Shown: positions 25,410 to 34,559, counted from the first letter of the stretch. The stretch: DNA of 64,000 bases from Hyphomicrobium sp. (GCA_003987725.1 RXJH01000001.1:1-64000); one strand, 5' to 3'. Numbers and translations are program-made. The notes: generated from the sequence alone by a model not told the origin.

Positions 25410-26552
25410 TTAAGGATTGTCGTCGAGGTAGAGGCGCGTGAAGCGATGTCCCAATCGCGTCAGGATTTCGTATCCGATCGTGCCGGCCGCGAAGCCTGCG
25501 TCTTCGATCGTCAGCCCTTCGCCAATGAGCTTCGCGAACTCGCCGGGCCTTGCGGCGCCTTCTGGAAGGTCCGTGACGTCGACGGTGATGAGGTCCATGG
25601 AAACGCGCCCGACGATCGGTGCGAGATGACCGCTGATGAGGACCTGCCCGCCGGGCTTGCCGTCGGGTGAGCTGGCACTGCGCGGGACGCCGTCGGCGTA
25701 ACCTGCTGCGATCGTGGCGATGCGGCTCGGCCGCATTGCGCGCCATGTCGCCGAGTAGCCGACGGTCTCGCCGCGAAGGACATCGGCAACAGCGAGAATG
25801 CGCGCTGCGACCGTCACTGCAGGTTTCACCGGGGTTGGCGTGCTTTGCGATGCCTGGCCGCCGTAGAGCGCATAGCCGGGCCGTACGAGATCGAAGTGAT
25901 ATGCCGGTCCGAGCATCAGGCCGTCGGACGCGGCGAGGCTCCGCGGTATGCCTGCGAAAAGTGCTGACAGCGTTTCGAAGGCGAGAAGCTGATCGCGATT
26001 TTTCGGATCGCGCGGATTATCTGCGGATGCGAGGTGGCTCATGATGAGTTCGAGCGTGACGCCCTTCATCATCGATGGCTCGCTTGCGAGACGGCGAACG
26101 TCGCGGACAGGCAGGCCCAGACGATTGAGGCCCGTATCGATGTGGAGCGCTGCCGGTAAGTCTCCGCCTCGGGCACGGCTCAGAGCCGACCAGGCGACGA
26201 CGTCGTCGAGCGTCGACAAGACAGGCTTGACCGAAAGCCGGTCGAAAGCAGCAGCGGAATTTCCGACGAGTCCGTCCAACGCGTAGATGTCGGCTTGCGG
26301 CACGATCTTGCGCGCGGCTTCGGCTTCCTCGGGTGTCGCAATGAAGAAGGTGTTGCAGCCCGCTCGCGCGAGGGCTGCGATGACACGCTCGGCGCCGAGG
26401 CCGTAGGCATCCGCCTTGACGACGGCGGCGCAACGTGCGGGCGCGACCGTGGCGGCAAGCGCGCGCCAGTTGGCTGCGATCTGTGCGAGATCAACCGTGA
26501 TCGTGCCGGTCGCGCTGGCAAGGCTTTCCGGCATGCGCGTGTTGACCGTCAT
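25410..26552 (-). CDS. alr: Alanine racemase
   Basis: A 380-residue PLP enzyme that supplies D-alanine for peptidoglycan. The lysine that binds PLP is in AAVVKADAYGLGAERV (about residues 40-55). HIDTGLNRLG, the substrate-site Tyr in RPGYALYGG, and TVGYSATWRAMRPSRIATI with the second catalytic Tyr are in family order; GRVSMDLITVDVTDLP closes the C-terminal barrel. The chosen start (ATG 26552) yields MTVNTRMPESL. An ATG at 26534 is an alternative. It lies 22 bp after dnaB and 3 bp before radA. Confidence 0.95.
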   Translation of the reverse strand: MTVNTRMPESLASATGTITVDLAQIAANWRALAATVAPARCAAVVKADAYGLGAERVIAALARAGCNTFFIATPEEAEAARKIVPQADIYALDGLVGNSAAAFDRLSVKPVLSTLDDVVAWSALSRARGGDLPAALHIDTGLNRLGLPVRDVRRLASEPSMMKGVTLELIMSHLASADNPRDPKNRDQLLAFETLSALFAGIPRSLAASDGLMLGPAYHFDLVRPGYALYGGQASQSTPTPVKPAVTVAARILAVADVLRGETVGYSATWRAMRPSRIATIAAGYADGVPRSASSPDGKPGGQVLISGHLAPIVGRVSMDLITVDVTDLPEGAARPGEFAKLIGEGLTIEDAGFAAGTIGYEILTRLGHRFTRLYLDDNP

Positions 26553-26574
26553 CTCGTCGTTTCCACCCGATCTC

Positions 26575-28086
26575 TTACCGCTCGGGCACCATATAGTCCC
26601 GAGCCAAATTGCCAAAGCGCGTGTACTGGCCTTCGAATGCCAGCTCGACGGTGCCGACGGGACCGTGGCGCTGCTTGCCGATAATGACCTCGGCTTTGCC
26701 AGATACCTGGCTCATCTTGGTCATCCAATCGGCAAATTCAGGCGTTCCTTCGGCAGGCTTCAAGCGCTCGACGTAATATTCTTCGCGGAAGACGAACATC
26801 ACGACGTCGGCGTCCTGCTCGATCGAGCCAGATTCGCGAAGGTCGGAAAGCTGCGGGCGTTTGTCTTCGCGCTGCTCGACCTGACGAGAAAGCTGCGAAA
26901 GCGCGATGATGGGTACGACCAATTCTTTCGCCAGCGCCTTGAGCCCCGTCGTGATTTCGGTGATTTCCTGCACGCGGTTGGCGCTGCTGCTCAATTTCGA
27001 TCCGGCGAGCAGCTGGAGGTAGTCGACCACGAGCAGATCGAGGCCGTTCTGGCGCTTCAACTTTCGCGCTCGCGCCGAAAGCTGCGCGATGGTGATGCCG
27101 CCGGTCTGATCGATGTACAGCGGAATGCGGGACATCTCCGAGGCGACCTCGGAGAGCTTGCGGAATTCGTTCTCGTCGATCATGCCGCGGCGAATCTTTT
27201 CCGAGCTGATTTCCGCCTGCTCGGCAAGGATACGTGTCGCGAGCTGCTCGGACGACATTTCGAGCGAGAAGAAGCCGACGATGCCGCCGTCGGCCGTCTT
27301 CATCGAGCCGTCCGCCTGGCGTTCGCCCCGATAGGCCTTGGCGACGTTGTAGGCGATGTTCGTGACCAGCGCCGTCTTACCCATCGACGGACGGCCCGCG
27401 AGGATGATGAGATCCGACCGCTGCAAGCCGCCGAGCTTGTTGTCGAGATCGGAAAGGCCCGTCGACGCGCCCGATAGATGTCCGGCACGCTGGAAGGCAC
27501 TGTTCGCCATCTCGACGGCCGTGATGAGCGCGGATTTGAAGGTCTCGAATCCCTTGCCGTACTTGTTCTGCTCGGCGAGCGAGTAGAGGCGGCCTTCCGC
27601 CTCCTCGATCTGTGCCCGGGGCGGGTGGTCGACGGCGCTGTCGTAGGCCGTGTTGACCAGATCTTCGCCGATGATGATCAGCGAGCGGCGAGTCGAAAGA
27701 TCATAGATCGTGCGGCCATATTCGGCGGCATTGATGATCGTGGTGGCGTTGGCTGCGAGACGGCCGAGATATTGCGGCACCGTCAGATTCGAATCGATCG
27801 GCTCGGCATTCTCGAAGAATGTTTTGACCGTAACCGGCGTCGCCGTCTTGCCCGCATGAATGAGGGTTGCCAGCGTTTCGAAGATTCGCCCGTGCAGCGG
27901 ATCGAAGAAATGTGCGGGAGAGAGAAAGCCGGAAACGCGATCGAGCGCCTCGTTGTTGACGAGGATCGCACCGAGAAGCGCCTGTTCGGCTTCGAGATTG
28001 TGGGGCGGCTGACGGAAGGTCAGCGCCTCTTCGGCCGAGACGGCTTGCTTCAGCTTCTCGGTCGCGAGGTATGCGGGATTTGCCAT
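26575..28086 (-). CDS. dnaB: Replicative DNA helicase
   Basis: A 503-residue hexameric helicase that unwinds DNA at the replication fork. The N-terminal domain begins RQPPHNLEAEQALLGAIL; the RecA-like core has ILAGRPSMGKTAL (Walker A), GFFSLEMSSEQLATR, LDLLVVDYLQLLAG (Walker B) and SQLSRQVEQREDKRPQLSDL (H4). DADVVMFVFREEYY follows as in the family. The ATG at 28086 gives MANPAYLATE; an in-frame ATG at 28134 would add 16 residues. It is followed by alr and radA, and preceded by a hairpin that ends the ribosomal-protein operon. Confidence 0.96.
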   Translation of the reverse strand: MANPAYLATEKLKQAVSAEEALTFRQPPHNLEAEQALLGAILVNNEALDRVSGFLSPAHFFDPLHGRIFETLATLIHAGKTATPVTVKTFFENAEPIDSNLTVPQYLGRLAANATTIINAAEYGRTIYDLSTRRSLIIIGEDLVNTAYDSAVDHPPRAQIEEAEGRLYSLAEQNKYGKGFETFKSALITAVEMANSAFQRAGHLSGASTGLSDLDNKLGGLQRSDLIILAGRPSMGKTALVTNIAYNVAKAYRGERQADGSMKTADGGIVGFFSLEMSSEQLATRILAEQAEISSEKIRRGMIDENEFRKLSEVASEMSRIPLYIDQTGGITIAQLSARARKLKRQNGLDLLVVDYLQLLAGSKLSSSANRVQEITEITTGLKALAKELVVPIIALSQLSRQVEQREDKRPQLSDLRESGSIEQDADVVMFVFREEYYVERLKPAEGTPEFADWMTKMSQVSGKAEVIIGKQRHGPVGTVELAFEGQYTRFGNLARDYMVPER

Positions 28087-28176
28087 GGCCGGGACGCTAG
28101 CAGATTCCGCGGCGCGTACTCTGCTTGTGGGCATACAACCAGCAAAGCATCCCCGATATCAACACGGGGCGAGAGA

Positions 28177-28214
28177 AGTGCTTGGCCGTGGGAATCACGC
28201 CACGGCCAGGCACT
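28177..28214 (-). terminator. Terminator-like hairpin after rplI
   Basis: Arms AGTGCTTGGCCGTGG (28177-28191) and CCACGGCCAGGCACT (28200-28214) pair over 15 bp with one wobble around an eight-base loop. It lies about 20 bases after the rplI stop on the minus strand, just before dnaB. The following TCTCTC is a weak T tract on that strand. Confidence 0.7.
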
Positions 28215-28234
28215 AGCGATTCTAAAGCCTGGAC

Positions 28235-28810
28235 TCAGGCCGATTCGTCGTCCGAAGCCGAACGGCCCTCTTCGAAGACTGCGTCGGGGTTGAAGGTCTC
28301 GAGCTCGAGCGCTTCTTCCTTGACGACGGCAACGTTTTCGCCGCGCGCCTGCTTGTCGGCTTCGTCCTGCGAACGAGCGATGTTCAGATCGACGCTGGCA
28401 ACGACTTCCGGGTGAAGCTGAACCTTGGCAGACGTCACGCCGAGCGCCTTGATTGGCTTTTCGAGGATGATCTGGTTGCGGTCGACGGTGAAGCCGCCTT
28501 CGGTGATCACGGTCGCGATGTCACGGGTGGAGACCGAACCGTACAGCTGGCCGGTATCGCCAGCGGCGCGGATGAGGACGAACGACTTGCCCGTGAGCTT
28601 CGCGGAAACGGCTTCGGCTTCCGACTTGTGGGCGAGGTTGTCGGCTTCGAGCTGGGCGCGGCGGCCTTCGAAGACCTTCTTGTTGTCTTCGGTCGCGCGC
28701 AGCGCCTTTTTCTGCGGCAGCAGGTAATTGCGGGCGTAGCCGTCCTTGACGTTGACGATATCGCCGATCTGGCCAAGGCGGCCGATACGCTGGAGAAGAA
28801 TGACTTGCAT
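28235..28810 (-). CDS. rplI: 50S ribosomal protein L9
   Basis: A 191-residue protein. The N-domain [19 protein letters not shown] with [16 protein letters not shown] is the L9 signature that binds 23S rRNA. The C-domain covers about residues 75-150 ([20 protein letters not shown]). A long acidic C-terminal extension (about 40 residues, ending SASDDESA) goes beyond the typical 150-residue E. coli length, which is usual for Rhizobiales L9. It is the last gene of the rpsF-rpsR-DUF2232-rplI operon. Confidence 0.97.
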   Translation of the reverse strand: MQVILLQRIGRLGQIGDIVNVKDGYARNYLLPQKKALRATEDNKKVFEGRRAQLEADNLAHKSEAEAVSAKLTGKSFVLIRAAGDTGQLYGSVSTRDIATVITEGGFTVDRNQIILEKPIKALGVTSAKVQLHPEVVASVDLNIARSQDEADKQARGENVAVVKEEALELETFNPDAVFEEGRSASDDESA

Positions 28811-28865
28811 CGTTTGTAGCTCCTATTGAGATCAGATGATGAGGTTGAATTATTGGGTGGGCGTC

Positions 28866-29816
28866 TCAGGTGGGCGTTTCTGGCGGCCGCCCAGCCGCTC
28901 GATAGTGAAAAACGGTTTCCGCCAAGCCGGTGATGGCGAGCAAAAGGCCGATGTAGGGAACGAAAAGAACGCCGGTGTAGAGAGCGGTCAGGATGAACGC
29001 GCGCCATGGTGAGCCGCGCGTCAGCGCATGAACAACCGCGAGACCGACGAGGGCGAAGGCCAGCGTAAAGGGTGCGGCGACGGCGGCTGCCAAAAGGCCC
29101 GGCATATCGCCCACGAACGACAGCGCGATAGCGATCAGGAGCGCGAACACGGCCGTTCCCGGCAGGGAGAATGCCGCTAGATCCGGCCATGGACGTTGGA
29201 GGCGTCCGGAAGCCAGCGTGATTCGCCCGGAAAGCCAAAGATTGAGCAGGATCGTTCCCATCGAGAGCAGACCCAGCGCCCACGGCAGCGACGAAACCGT
29301 TGAGCGTGTGATGGAATCGATCTCGGCCGGGCCGATCTCCGGGGCGCCCGGGACGCGCGAGAGCTCAGTTTTCACGAAACTCTCGACGACGGTGCGGAGC
29401 AGCTTTGTCAGCGTTTCCATGTCGCCGCCCATCAGCATCAATGCGAGCATTGCAAAGATGGCGGAGAAGATCGCGGCGGTAACGGCGATGCGCCCGACCG
29501 GATACCATTCGCGTTCACCGTCGAAATCGCGGCTCAGAAGTGCGAGGCGCGTGCAGACGACGGCGGGAAGCGCGGTGCTGATGGCGTAGACTTCGCCCGC
29601 AAGCGGGTTGGCGATCAGAAGAACAGCGGCGGTTGCGGTGATCGCAGCGATGGCCGCTGCGACGGGGCCAAGCCCGAGGCCCGTCAGGTAGAGCGGCAGC
29701 GGCGTCAACAGAAAGAGAATGATGCGGAGCAGAAACGCTCCCGTCGTCGCCGAAGCGAAGACGACTGCCGAGATCAACCCGGCGCCGATGGCGAGTATGA
29801 AAATTTTCGACTGCAT
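28866..29816 (-). CDS. DUF2232 family integral membrane protein
   Basis: A 316-residue inner-membrane protein with about eight hydrophobic helices and no large soluble domain. The N-terminus MQSKIFILAIGAGLISAVVF, the early LTGLGLGPVAAAIAA helix pair and GLLSMGTILLNLWLSGRI fit the DUF2232 (YybS-like) family, which is repeatedly found between rpsR and rplI. Its function is unknown. It sits 55 bp before rplI and about 110 bp after rpsR, so it is probably part of the ribosomal operon transcript. Membership is by hydropathy and location more than by a catalytic motif. Confidence 0.82.
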   Translation of the reverse strand: MQSKIFILAIGAGLISAVVFASATTGAFLLRIILFLLTPLPLYLTGLGLGPVAAAIAAITATAAVLLIANPLAGEVYAISTALPAVVCTRLALLSRDFDGEREWYPVGRIAVTAAIFSAIFAMLALMLMGGDMETLTKLLRTVVESFVKTELSRVPGAPEIGPAEIDSITRSTVSSLPWALGLLSMGTILLNLWLSGRITLASGRLQRPWPDLAAFSLPGTAVFALLIAIALSFVGDMPGLLAAAVAAPFTLAFALVGLAVVHALTRGSPWRAFILTALYTGVLFVPYIGLLLAITGLAETVFHYRAAGRPPETPT

Positions 29817-29927
29817 TCGTTTGCTGTCCCGCGATGTTGGCGGTTAGAGGCGGATCCGGTTGCCCGTCCCGACCCAACGTATAGAAGAGAAGGCGGAGCG
29901 AACCCAAGGCCCGCTCCGCCGCCCTGA

Positions 29928-30182
29928 TTACTTGATCACGTAAGGCAGAAGACCGAGGAAGCGAGCGCGCTTGATGGCACGGGCCAGCTCGCGCTGCTTC
30001 TTGGCCGAAACGGCCGTGATGCGGCTCGGCACGATCTTGCCGCGCTCGGAGATGTAGCGGCCGAGCGTGCGGACATCCTTGTAGTCGATCTTCGGTGCGC
30101 CGGCGCCCGAGAACGGGCAGGTCTTGCGGCGACGCTGGAACGGACGGCGGGCTCCGCCGCCTGACGAGGCGATTTCAGCCAT
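29928..30182 (-). CDS. rpsR: 30S ribosomal protein S18
   Basis: An 84-residue protein. The core [37 protein letters not shown] and [20 protein letters not shown] is characteristic of S18, which pairs with S6 on the small-subunit platform. The N-terminus is Gly/Arg-rich. Translated three bases after the rpsF stop. Confidence 0.97.
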   Translation of the reverse strand: MAEIASSGGGARRPFQRRRKTCPFSGAGAPKIDYKDVRTLGRYISERGKIVPSRITAVSAKKQRELARAIKRARFLGLLPYVIK

Positions 30183-30185
30183 GGG

Positions 30186-30737
30186 TTAACCCTCCGACTC
30201 AGTTGAATCACGGCGAGGTGCGCGGGGCGCATCGCCATCGCGAGGCGGACGCGGACCGCGGTCGCCAGGTGCGCCGCCTTCACGGGGCGGGCGCGAACGG
30301 AACGTGGAGCCGCCTTCGCGACCACCACCGAAGCCACCACGATCACCGCGCGGGGGGCCGCCACGGCCCGGACCGCCGAAGCCGCGGTCGCCACGATCAC
30401 CGCGCTCGTCGCGATCCTGCTTGCGCATCTGGACGCTCGGCTCGGCCTCGAGTTCTTCGACGCGGACGGTCATGAAGCGGATGACGTCGGCGTTGATGCC
30501 CATGCGCCGTTCCATTTCGGTCACGGCGGCAGGGGGAGCATCGACGTTGAAGAACGCGTAGTGCGCTTTGCGGTTCTTCTTGATCTTGAAGGCGAGGTTC
30601 TTGAGACCCCAGTATTCTTGCTTGGTGACTTTGCCCTGGCCTTCTTCGATGACGCCCTGAAATTCCTTCATGAGCGCTTCGACTTGGGCCTGGGTAACGT
30701 CCTGGCGTGCCAGGAAGGTATGCTCGTAGAGCGGCAT
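30186..30737 (-). CDS. rpsF: 30S ribosomal protein S6 with Arg/Gly-rich C-terminal tail
   Basis: A 183-residue protein. The start at ATG 30737 has GAAAGG about eight bases upstream and gives [18 protein letters not shown], the S6 N-terminus. The ferredoxin-like domain covers about 1-95 ([20 protein letters not shown] and [17 protein letters not shown]). The remaining ~85 residues form a tail of RGD, GGF, RGG and RPPR motifs, much longer than in E. coli and unlike its acidic tail. It binds S18 at the platform of the small subunit. An open frame extends upstream to 30848 without family sequence. This is the first gene of the operon. Confidence 0.96.
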   Translation of the reverse strand: MPLYEHTFLARQDVTQAQVEALMKEFQGVIEEGQGKVTKQEYWGLKNLAFKIKKNRKAHYAFFNVDAPPAAVTEMERRMGINADVIRFMTVRVEELEAEPSVQMRKQDRDERGDRGDRGFGGPGRGGPPRGDRGGFGGGREGGSTFRSRPPREGGAPGDRGPRPPRDGDAPRAPRRDSTESEG

Positions 30738-31107
30738 ACGTTGGCCTTTCGGTTCGAGTTCAACGTCTTGCGACGTCCTGTCTTCCCGCCGGCGCAAAGC
30801 CCCAAAAGGCCGAGAAAGGCCAATCTGGTACCAAATAGGAGAAGACACTGGGGGACGGCGCGCGAAGCGCCCCTCGGGCTTAAACGGCCACTCAGCCGGT
30901 ACAACCTAAGCCCCCGTTCAGCCTCCTGCCGACACGGGAAAGCGGGCTTATACAGTAATTTCGGGAGAGGGCAAGCGGGCGGACCGCCGGTCACGTCGTC
31001 AATTTCTGCTCAATAGCCGCGTAAGTGCCACCCGTCCATCACGGGAATCATGGCCTAGATGCGGTGCCGGGGGACCGTCCCGGCGCGTGAAGGGAGACGA
31101 GAAGACC
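30738..31107. other. Divergent intergenic region between rpsF and a small acidic-protein gene
   Basis: About 370 bp without a supported gene. It must hold the minus-strand promoter and leader of the rpsF operon and the plus-strand promoter of the 31108 gene. The minus-strand leader contains a short GGCC-TTTCTC-GGCC hairpin followed by TTTT around 30811-30825, which might take part in S6:S18 autoregulation; I cannot show this. Several other GC-rich hairpins are present with no clear identity. Confidence 0.4.
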
Positions 31108-31350
31108 ATGAAGTTTGCAGCCTATACCGAAGAAACGATCTGGGCGGTCGAGGATGACGAAGCGACCGCTAAAAGCGAAGGCGAGGCGACGATGCAGGAG
31201 AACGGCGTCTCGGATGTCGCAGCTCTCAAAGTGGCGCCAATCGATGACGACCTCGTGGAAGCCCTTGCCAAGGCCGAGGCCTCTGGCGGCGATGTGCTTT
31301 TCGACCTGATCGACGGAGAGCTTTGCGAGGTCGAAACAGTCGAAGGCTGA
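31108..31350 (+). CDS. Small acidic hypothetical protein
   Basis: An 80-residue soluble protein, strongly acidic (many Asp and Glu, no Cys until ELCEV near the end), beginning MKFAAYTEETIWAVEDDEAT. I recognise no family. It has AGGGAGA about 11 bases before the ATG and ends 34 bp before a strong terminator, so it looks like a genuine single-gene unit. An in-frame GTG at 31087 would add seven residues but ignores that ribosome site. It is transcribed away from rpsF. Confidence 0.65.
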   Translation: MKFAAYTEETIWAVEDDEATAKSEGEATMQENGVSDVAALKVAPIDDDLVEALAKAEASGGDVLFDLIDGELCEVETVEG

Positions 31351-31384
31351 TCGAGACGGACTTCGCAATTCGCCTTCACATGGG

Positions 31385-31412
31385 GCGCCGCGTTCTCGCG
31401 GCGCTTTTTTTT
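31385..31412 (+). terminator. Intrinsic terminator
   Basis: Arms GCGCCGCG (31385-31392) and CGCGGCGC (31397-31404) with loop TTCT, directly followed by eight T residues. It ends the transcript of the small acidic gene. Confidence 0.9.
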
Positions 31413-31487
31413 GCGCCTAAGGGATGTCTTGCCTCGCTGTCGGCACCTCCCATCTTCTCAGCCAAGGATAACTCAGGAGTTTCATCC

Positions 31488-32012
31488 GTGACGAACGAGC
31501 CTCATTCAGTGGCGGCCCAGCCTTCGCCCATCGATGGCGGAGTCAGAATTGGCCACGTTCATCTCAAGGTCGCAGATCTTCAGCGTGCGCTTGATTTCTA
31601 TACCGGCGTGCTCGGTTTCCAGCTGATGCAGCGTTACGGAAGCCAGGCGGCCTTCATTTCCGCCGGTGGTTACCATCATCACATCGGCCTCAATACGTGG
31701 GAAAGCAAAGGGGGATCGCCGCCGCCTCCAGGTACGACCGGGCTTTATCATGTCGCCATTCTTTATCCGACGAGAGCAGCGCTGGCGGATGCCTTGCGAC
31801 GGCTCATCGCGGCGGGCGTACGGCTGACGGGCGCGAGCGATCACGGCGTCAGCCAGGCGCTCTATCTCGACGATCCCGACGGCAACGGCGTCGAACTCTA
31901 TTGGGACCGTCCCGGAGCCGAATGGCCGCGCGACGCCACCGGGAATATTGCGATGTTCACCCGGGCCCTGGACCTGGACGATCTTCTGCGCGAACCCGCC
32001 CCGGCGGCGTAG
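31488..32012 (+). CDS. VOC family (glyoxalase-like) protein
   Basis: A 174-residue protein started at GTG 31488, with CAGGAG eight bases upstream. The vicinal-oxygen-chelate fold begins IGHVHLKVADLQRALDFYTG, giving one metal His. The second half contains GLYHVAILYPTRAALADAL, then YLDDPDGNGVELYWDR with the metal Glu in VELYW. GGYHHHIGLNTWESKG in the middle is typical of the catechol dioxygenase/glyoxalase-like subgroup close to CatE. Likely metal-dependent; the substrate is unknown. It is preceded by a terminator, so it has its own promoter. A longer open frame to 31323 is rejected because it lacks VOC sequence and overlaps the previous gene and terminator. Confidence 0.86.
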   Translation: MTNEPHSVAAQPSPIDGGVRIGHVHLKVADLQRALDFYTGVLGFQLMQRYGSQAAFISAGGYHHHIGLNTWESKGGSPPPPGTTGLYHVAILYPTRAALADALRRLIAAGVRLTGASDHGVSQALYLDDPDGNGVELYWDRPGAEWPRDATGNIAMFTRALDLDDLLREPAPAA

Positions 32013-32215
32013 GGCCAAGGGCTAAAAGGAAAGGAAAATCGATCGCGTTGTGCTGCGCTCCCTGCAAGCACGGGGGCGTCGGGGTTTCTGGCGGCTGCCT
32101 CTGGGCAGTTCCCTGCGTCTCTTGACAGCCGCAGGGTAGGGGTGGACTAAGGCCGCCAAATCTCGCCGCGGGGGCAGGCTTCCCGGCAATCCAGCACAAG
32201 GTATTTCTCAAAACG

Positions 32216-33163
32216 ATGGCACGCGCATTCGTTTTTCCGGGTCAGGGCAGCCAGGACGTGGGGATGGGCAAAGCGCTTGCCGATGCGTTTCCGTCCGCCC
32301 GAGCCGTTTTCGACGAGGTCGACGAGGCGCTGGGCGAAAAGCTCTCCGCGCTCATCTGGGAGGGTCCGAAAGAAACCCTGACGTTGACCGAAAACGCGCA
32401 ACCCGCGCTCATGGCCGTTTCCGTTGCTGTCATGCGTGTGCTCGAACAGGAAAAGGGCTTCTCTCTCGCCGGTAAGGTGAACTTCGTCGCCGGTCACTCG
32501 CTCGGCGAATGGTCGGCTCTGACCGCTGCCGGCGCGCTGTCGATCGCCGATGCCGCACGGCTTCTCAGGCTTCGCGGGCAGGCGATGCAGAAAGCCGTTC
32601 CGGTCGGCGTGGGTGCGATGGCCGCGCTTCTCGGCGTCGGTATCGATGTTGCCGAAAAGGTTGCTGCCGAGGCGGCGCAGGGCGATGTCTGCCAGATCGC
32701 CAACGATAACGAGCCGACGCAGGTCGTGCTCTCGGGGCACAAAACGGCAATCGACCGGGTGGGCGAAATCGGGAAAGCGTTCGGCGTCCGCCGCGCTGTG
32801 CCGCTTCCGGTCTCCGCGCCCTTCCATTGCAAGCTGATGCAACCCGCGGCCGACGCGATTGCCGAAGCGCTGGCGACCGTCACGGTTCGCGCGCCCGTAG
32901 TGCCGGTGGTCGCGAACGTTTTGGCGCAGCCGATCAGCGATCCGGATGAGATCAAAAAGCGTCTCGTCGAGCAGGTTACCGGCACCGTCCGCTGGCGCGA
33001 ATGCGTCGCGACGATGGCGGCCGCCGGCGTGACAGATTTCTACGAAATCGGCGCAGGCAAGGTCCTCGCCGGGCTCGTCAAGCGCACAGCGGCAAATGCC
33101 AACGCGACGAGCGTCGGCACGCCCGCAGACATCGATGCGGCGATTGCCGCACTCACCAAGTAA
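32216..33163 (+). CDS. fabD: Malonyl-CoA:ACP transacylase
   Basis: A 315-residue enzyme that moves malonyl from CoA to acyl carrier protein to start chain elongation. The N-terminus ARAFVFPGQGSQDVGMGKAL has the GQGSQ oxyanion motif; the nucleophile Ser is in VAGHSLGEWSAL, the second catalytic His in SAPFHCKLMQPA, and the Gln in SIADAARLLRLRGQAMQ. FYEIGAGKVLAGLVKR is typical of the C-terminus. It precedes fabG by 10 bp and leads a fabD-fabG-acpP-fabF set. Confidence 0.97.
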   Translation: MARAFVFPGQGSQDVGMGKALADAFPSARAVFDEVDEALGEKLSALIWEGPKETLTLTENAQPALMAVSVAVMRVLEQEKGFSLAGKVNFVAGHSLGEWSALTAAGALSIADAARLLRLRGQAMQKAVPVGVGAMAALLGVGIDVAEKVAAEAAQGDVCQIANDNEPTQVVLSGHKTAIDRVGEIGKAFGVRRAVPLPVSAPFHCKLMQPAADAIAEALATVTVRAPVVPVVANVLAQPISDPDEIKKRLVEQVTGTVRWRECVATMAAAGVTDFYEIGAGKVLAGLVKRTAANANATSVGTPADIDAAIAALTK

Positions 33164-33173
33164 GGAGATTTGA

Positions 33174-33920
33174 ATGTTCGATTTGACCGGCAAGACTGCG
33201 CTCGTGACGGGCGCTACCGGCGGGCTCGGCGCGGAGATTGCGCGGACGCTGCACAAGGCTGGCGCTTCGGTTGCCATTTCGGGGCGCAAGGTCGAAGCGC
33301 TCGATGCTTTGGCCAAGGAACTGGGCGACCGTGTTCACGTCGTTCCGTGCGACCTCGCCGATCGCGCCAGCGTTTCGAAACTCGTCGATGAAGCGGTCAA
33401 GGCGCTGGGCGGACGGCTGGATATCCTCGTCAACAACGCCGGTCTCACCAAGGACAATCTCTTCATGGTGATGAAGGATGACCAGTGGGACGACGTCATC
33501 GCCGTCAATCTGACGTCGACGTTCATGCTGTGCCGCGCCGCTTCGCGCCACATGATGCGCTCGAAGACGGGCTATGGCCGTATCATCAATATCGCCTCCG
33601 TTTCGGGCGTATTCGGCAATCCGGGGCAGGGCAATTATGCAGCTTCCAAAGCCGGTATGATCGGCATGACCAAATCGCTCGCGCGCGAAGTCGCATCCCG
33701 CGGCATTACCGCCAACTGCATCGCGCCCGGCTTTATCAAAACGGCGATGACGGATGTTCTGACTGAAAAGCAGAAAGGCGAAATCGCTCAAATCATTCCG
33801 GCCCAGCGGTTCGGCGAGCCCTTGGACGTGGCCGCGGGCTGCCTCTATCTCGCCTCGAATGAAGGCGGCTACATCACCGGGCAAACGCTGCACATCAATG
33901 GCGGCATGGCGATGGTTTGA
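33174..33920 (+). CDS. fabG: 3-oxoacyl-ACP reductase
   Basis: A 248-residue NADPH-dependent reductase in fatty-acid elongation. The start has AGGAG upstream. TGATGGLGAEIA is the nucleotide motif, NNAGLTKDNL contains the FabG Asn/Lys, the catalytic triad is Ser in IASVSGVFG, and YAASKAGMIGMTKS has the Tyr and Lys. IAPGFIKTAMTD and GGYITGQTLHINGGM are typical FabG C-terminal features. Co-transcribed with fabD. Confidence 0.97.
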   Translation: MFDLTGKTALVTGATGGLGAEIARTLHKAGASVAISGRKVEALDALAKELGDRVHVVPCDLADRASVSKLVDEAVKALGGRLDILVNNAGLTKDNLFMVMKDDQWDDVIAVNLTSTFMLCRAASRHMMRSKTGYGRIINIASVSGVFGNPGQGNYAASKAGMIGMTKSLAREVASRGITANCIAPGFIKTAMTDVLTEKQKGEIAQIIPAQRFGEPLDVAAGCLYLASNEGGYITGQTLHINGGMAMV

Positions 33921-34316
33921 GACCGTCTTCCGGGTTGGTAAACGTCCAGAATGCCTGATTTATTGGCCGCTCGGGTCTCTGGATTTCGGATGCTGAACGG
34001 TGCGTCACCGCGTGCTTTGCATTGCTCCTGAAGTGTGTTAACGACACCACGGTTTTGAGGCGTCAAAATCACGTCATCGGGACGGTGCGTAGCTGGGGAC
34101 AACTCGGCGGCGTGCAAGTTGGGGACGGTGCCTAGCGACGAGACTCGCGCTACGGCGACTAAGGAAAAAAGACTTCTGAACGGGGCGAACCCCTATCCGA
34201 ACAGGCTAGACTTCTCGTAAGTTGAATTCCTGTCATGCGGCTTTTAGCGGGTTCTGCAGGGCGAATAGGCGAGCAATAAAGGGCCGCCAAAAATTAGAAA
34301 GACACGAGGATTGACG
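33921..34316 (+). promoter_or_regulatory. Long intergenic region upstream of acpP
   Basis: About 400 bp separate fabG from acpP with no supported coding frame, so acpP probably has its own strong promoter here. The region contains two near-identical 14-base direct repeats, GGGACGGTGCGTAG (34079-34092) and GGGACGGTGCCTAG (34122-34135), with a further GGGGAC between. AT-rich sequence lies just before the acpP ribosome site. I could not assign promoter boxes with confidence. Confidence 0.5.
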
Positions 34317-34559
34317 ATGAGCGATGTCGCAGAGCGCGTGAAGAAAATTGTCGTAGAACATCTTGGGGTCGAGGCCGACAAGGTCACCGACAATGCAAGC
34401 TTCATCGACGACCTGGGTGCAGACAGCTTGGATACTGTTGAGCTCGTGATGGCCTTCGAAGAGGAATTCGGCTGCGAAATTCCGGACGATGCCGCTGAGC
34501 ACATCCTGACCGTCGGCGATGCCGTCAAATTTCTCGAGAAGAACGCGAGCGCGGCTTAA
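34317..34559 (+). CDS. acpP: Acyl carrier protein
   Basis: An 80-residue acidic protein that carries growing fatty acyl chains on a 4'-phosphopantetheine. The attachment Ser is in [13 protein letters not shown] (about residue 39). The start is ATG 34317 with GAGGA six bases upstream; an in-frame TTG six bases earlier is less likely. Upstream residues [20 protein letters not shown] are typical ACP helix 1. It is followed by fabF after 133 bp including a stable hairpin. Confidence 0.97.
   Translation: MSDVAERVKKIVVEHLGVEADKVTDNASFIDDLGADSLDTVELVMAFEEEFGCEIPDDAAEHILTVGDAVKFLEKNASAA

Noticed and set aside
32111-32136. CCCTGCG/CGCAGGG inverted repeat before fabD
   Set aside because: Seven-base stem with a 12-base loop and no T tract; too weak to call a terminator.
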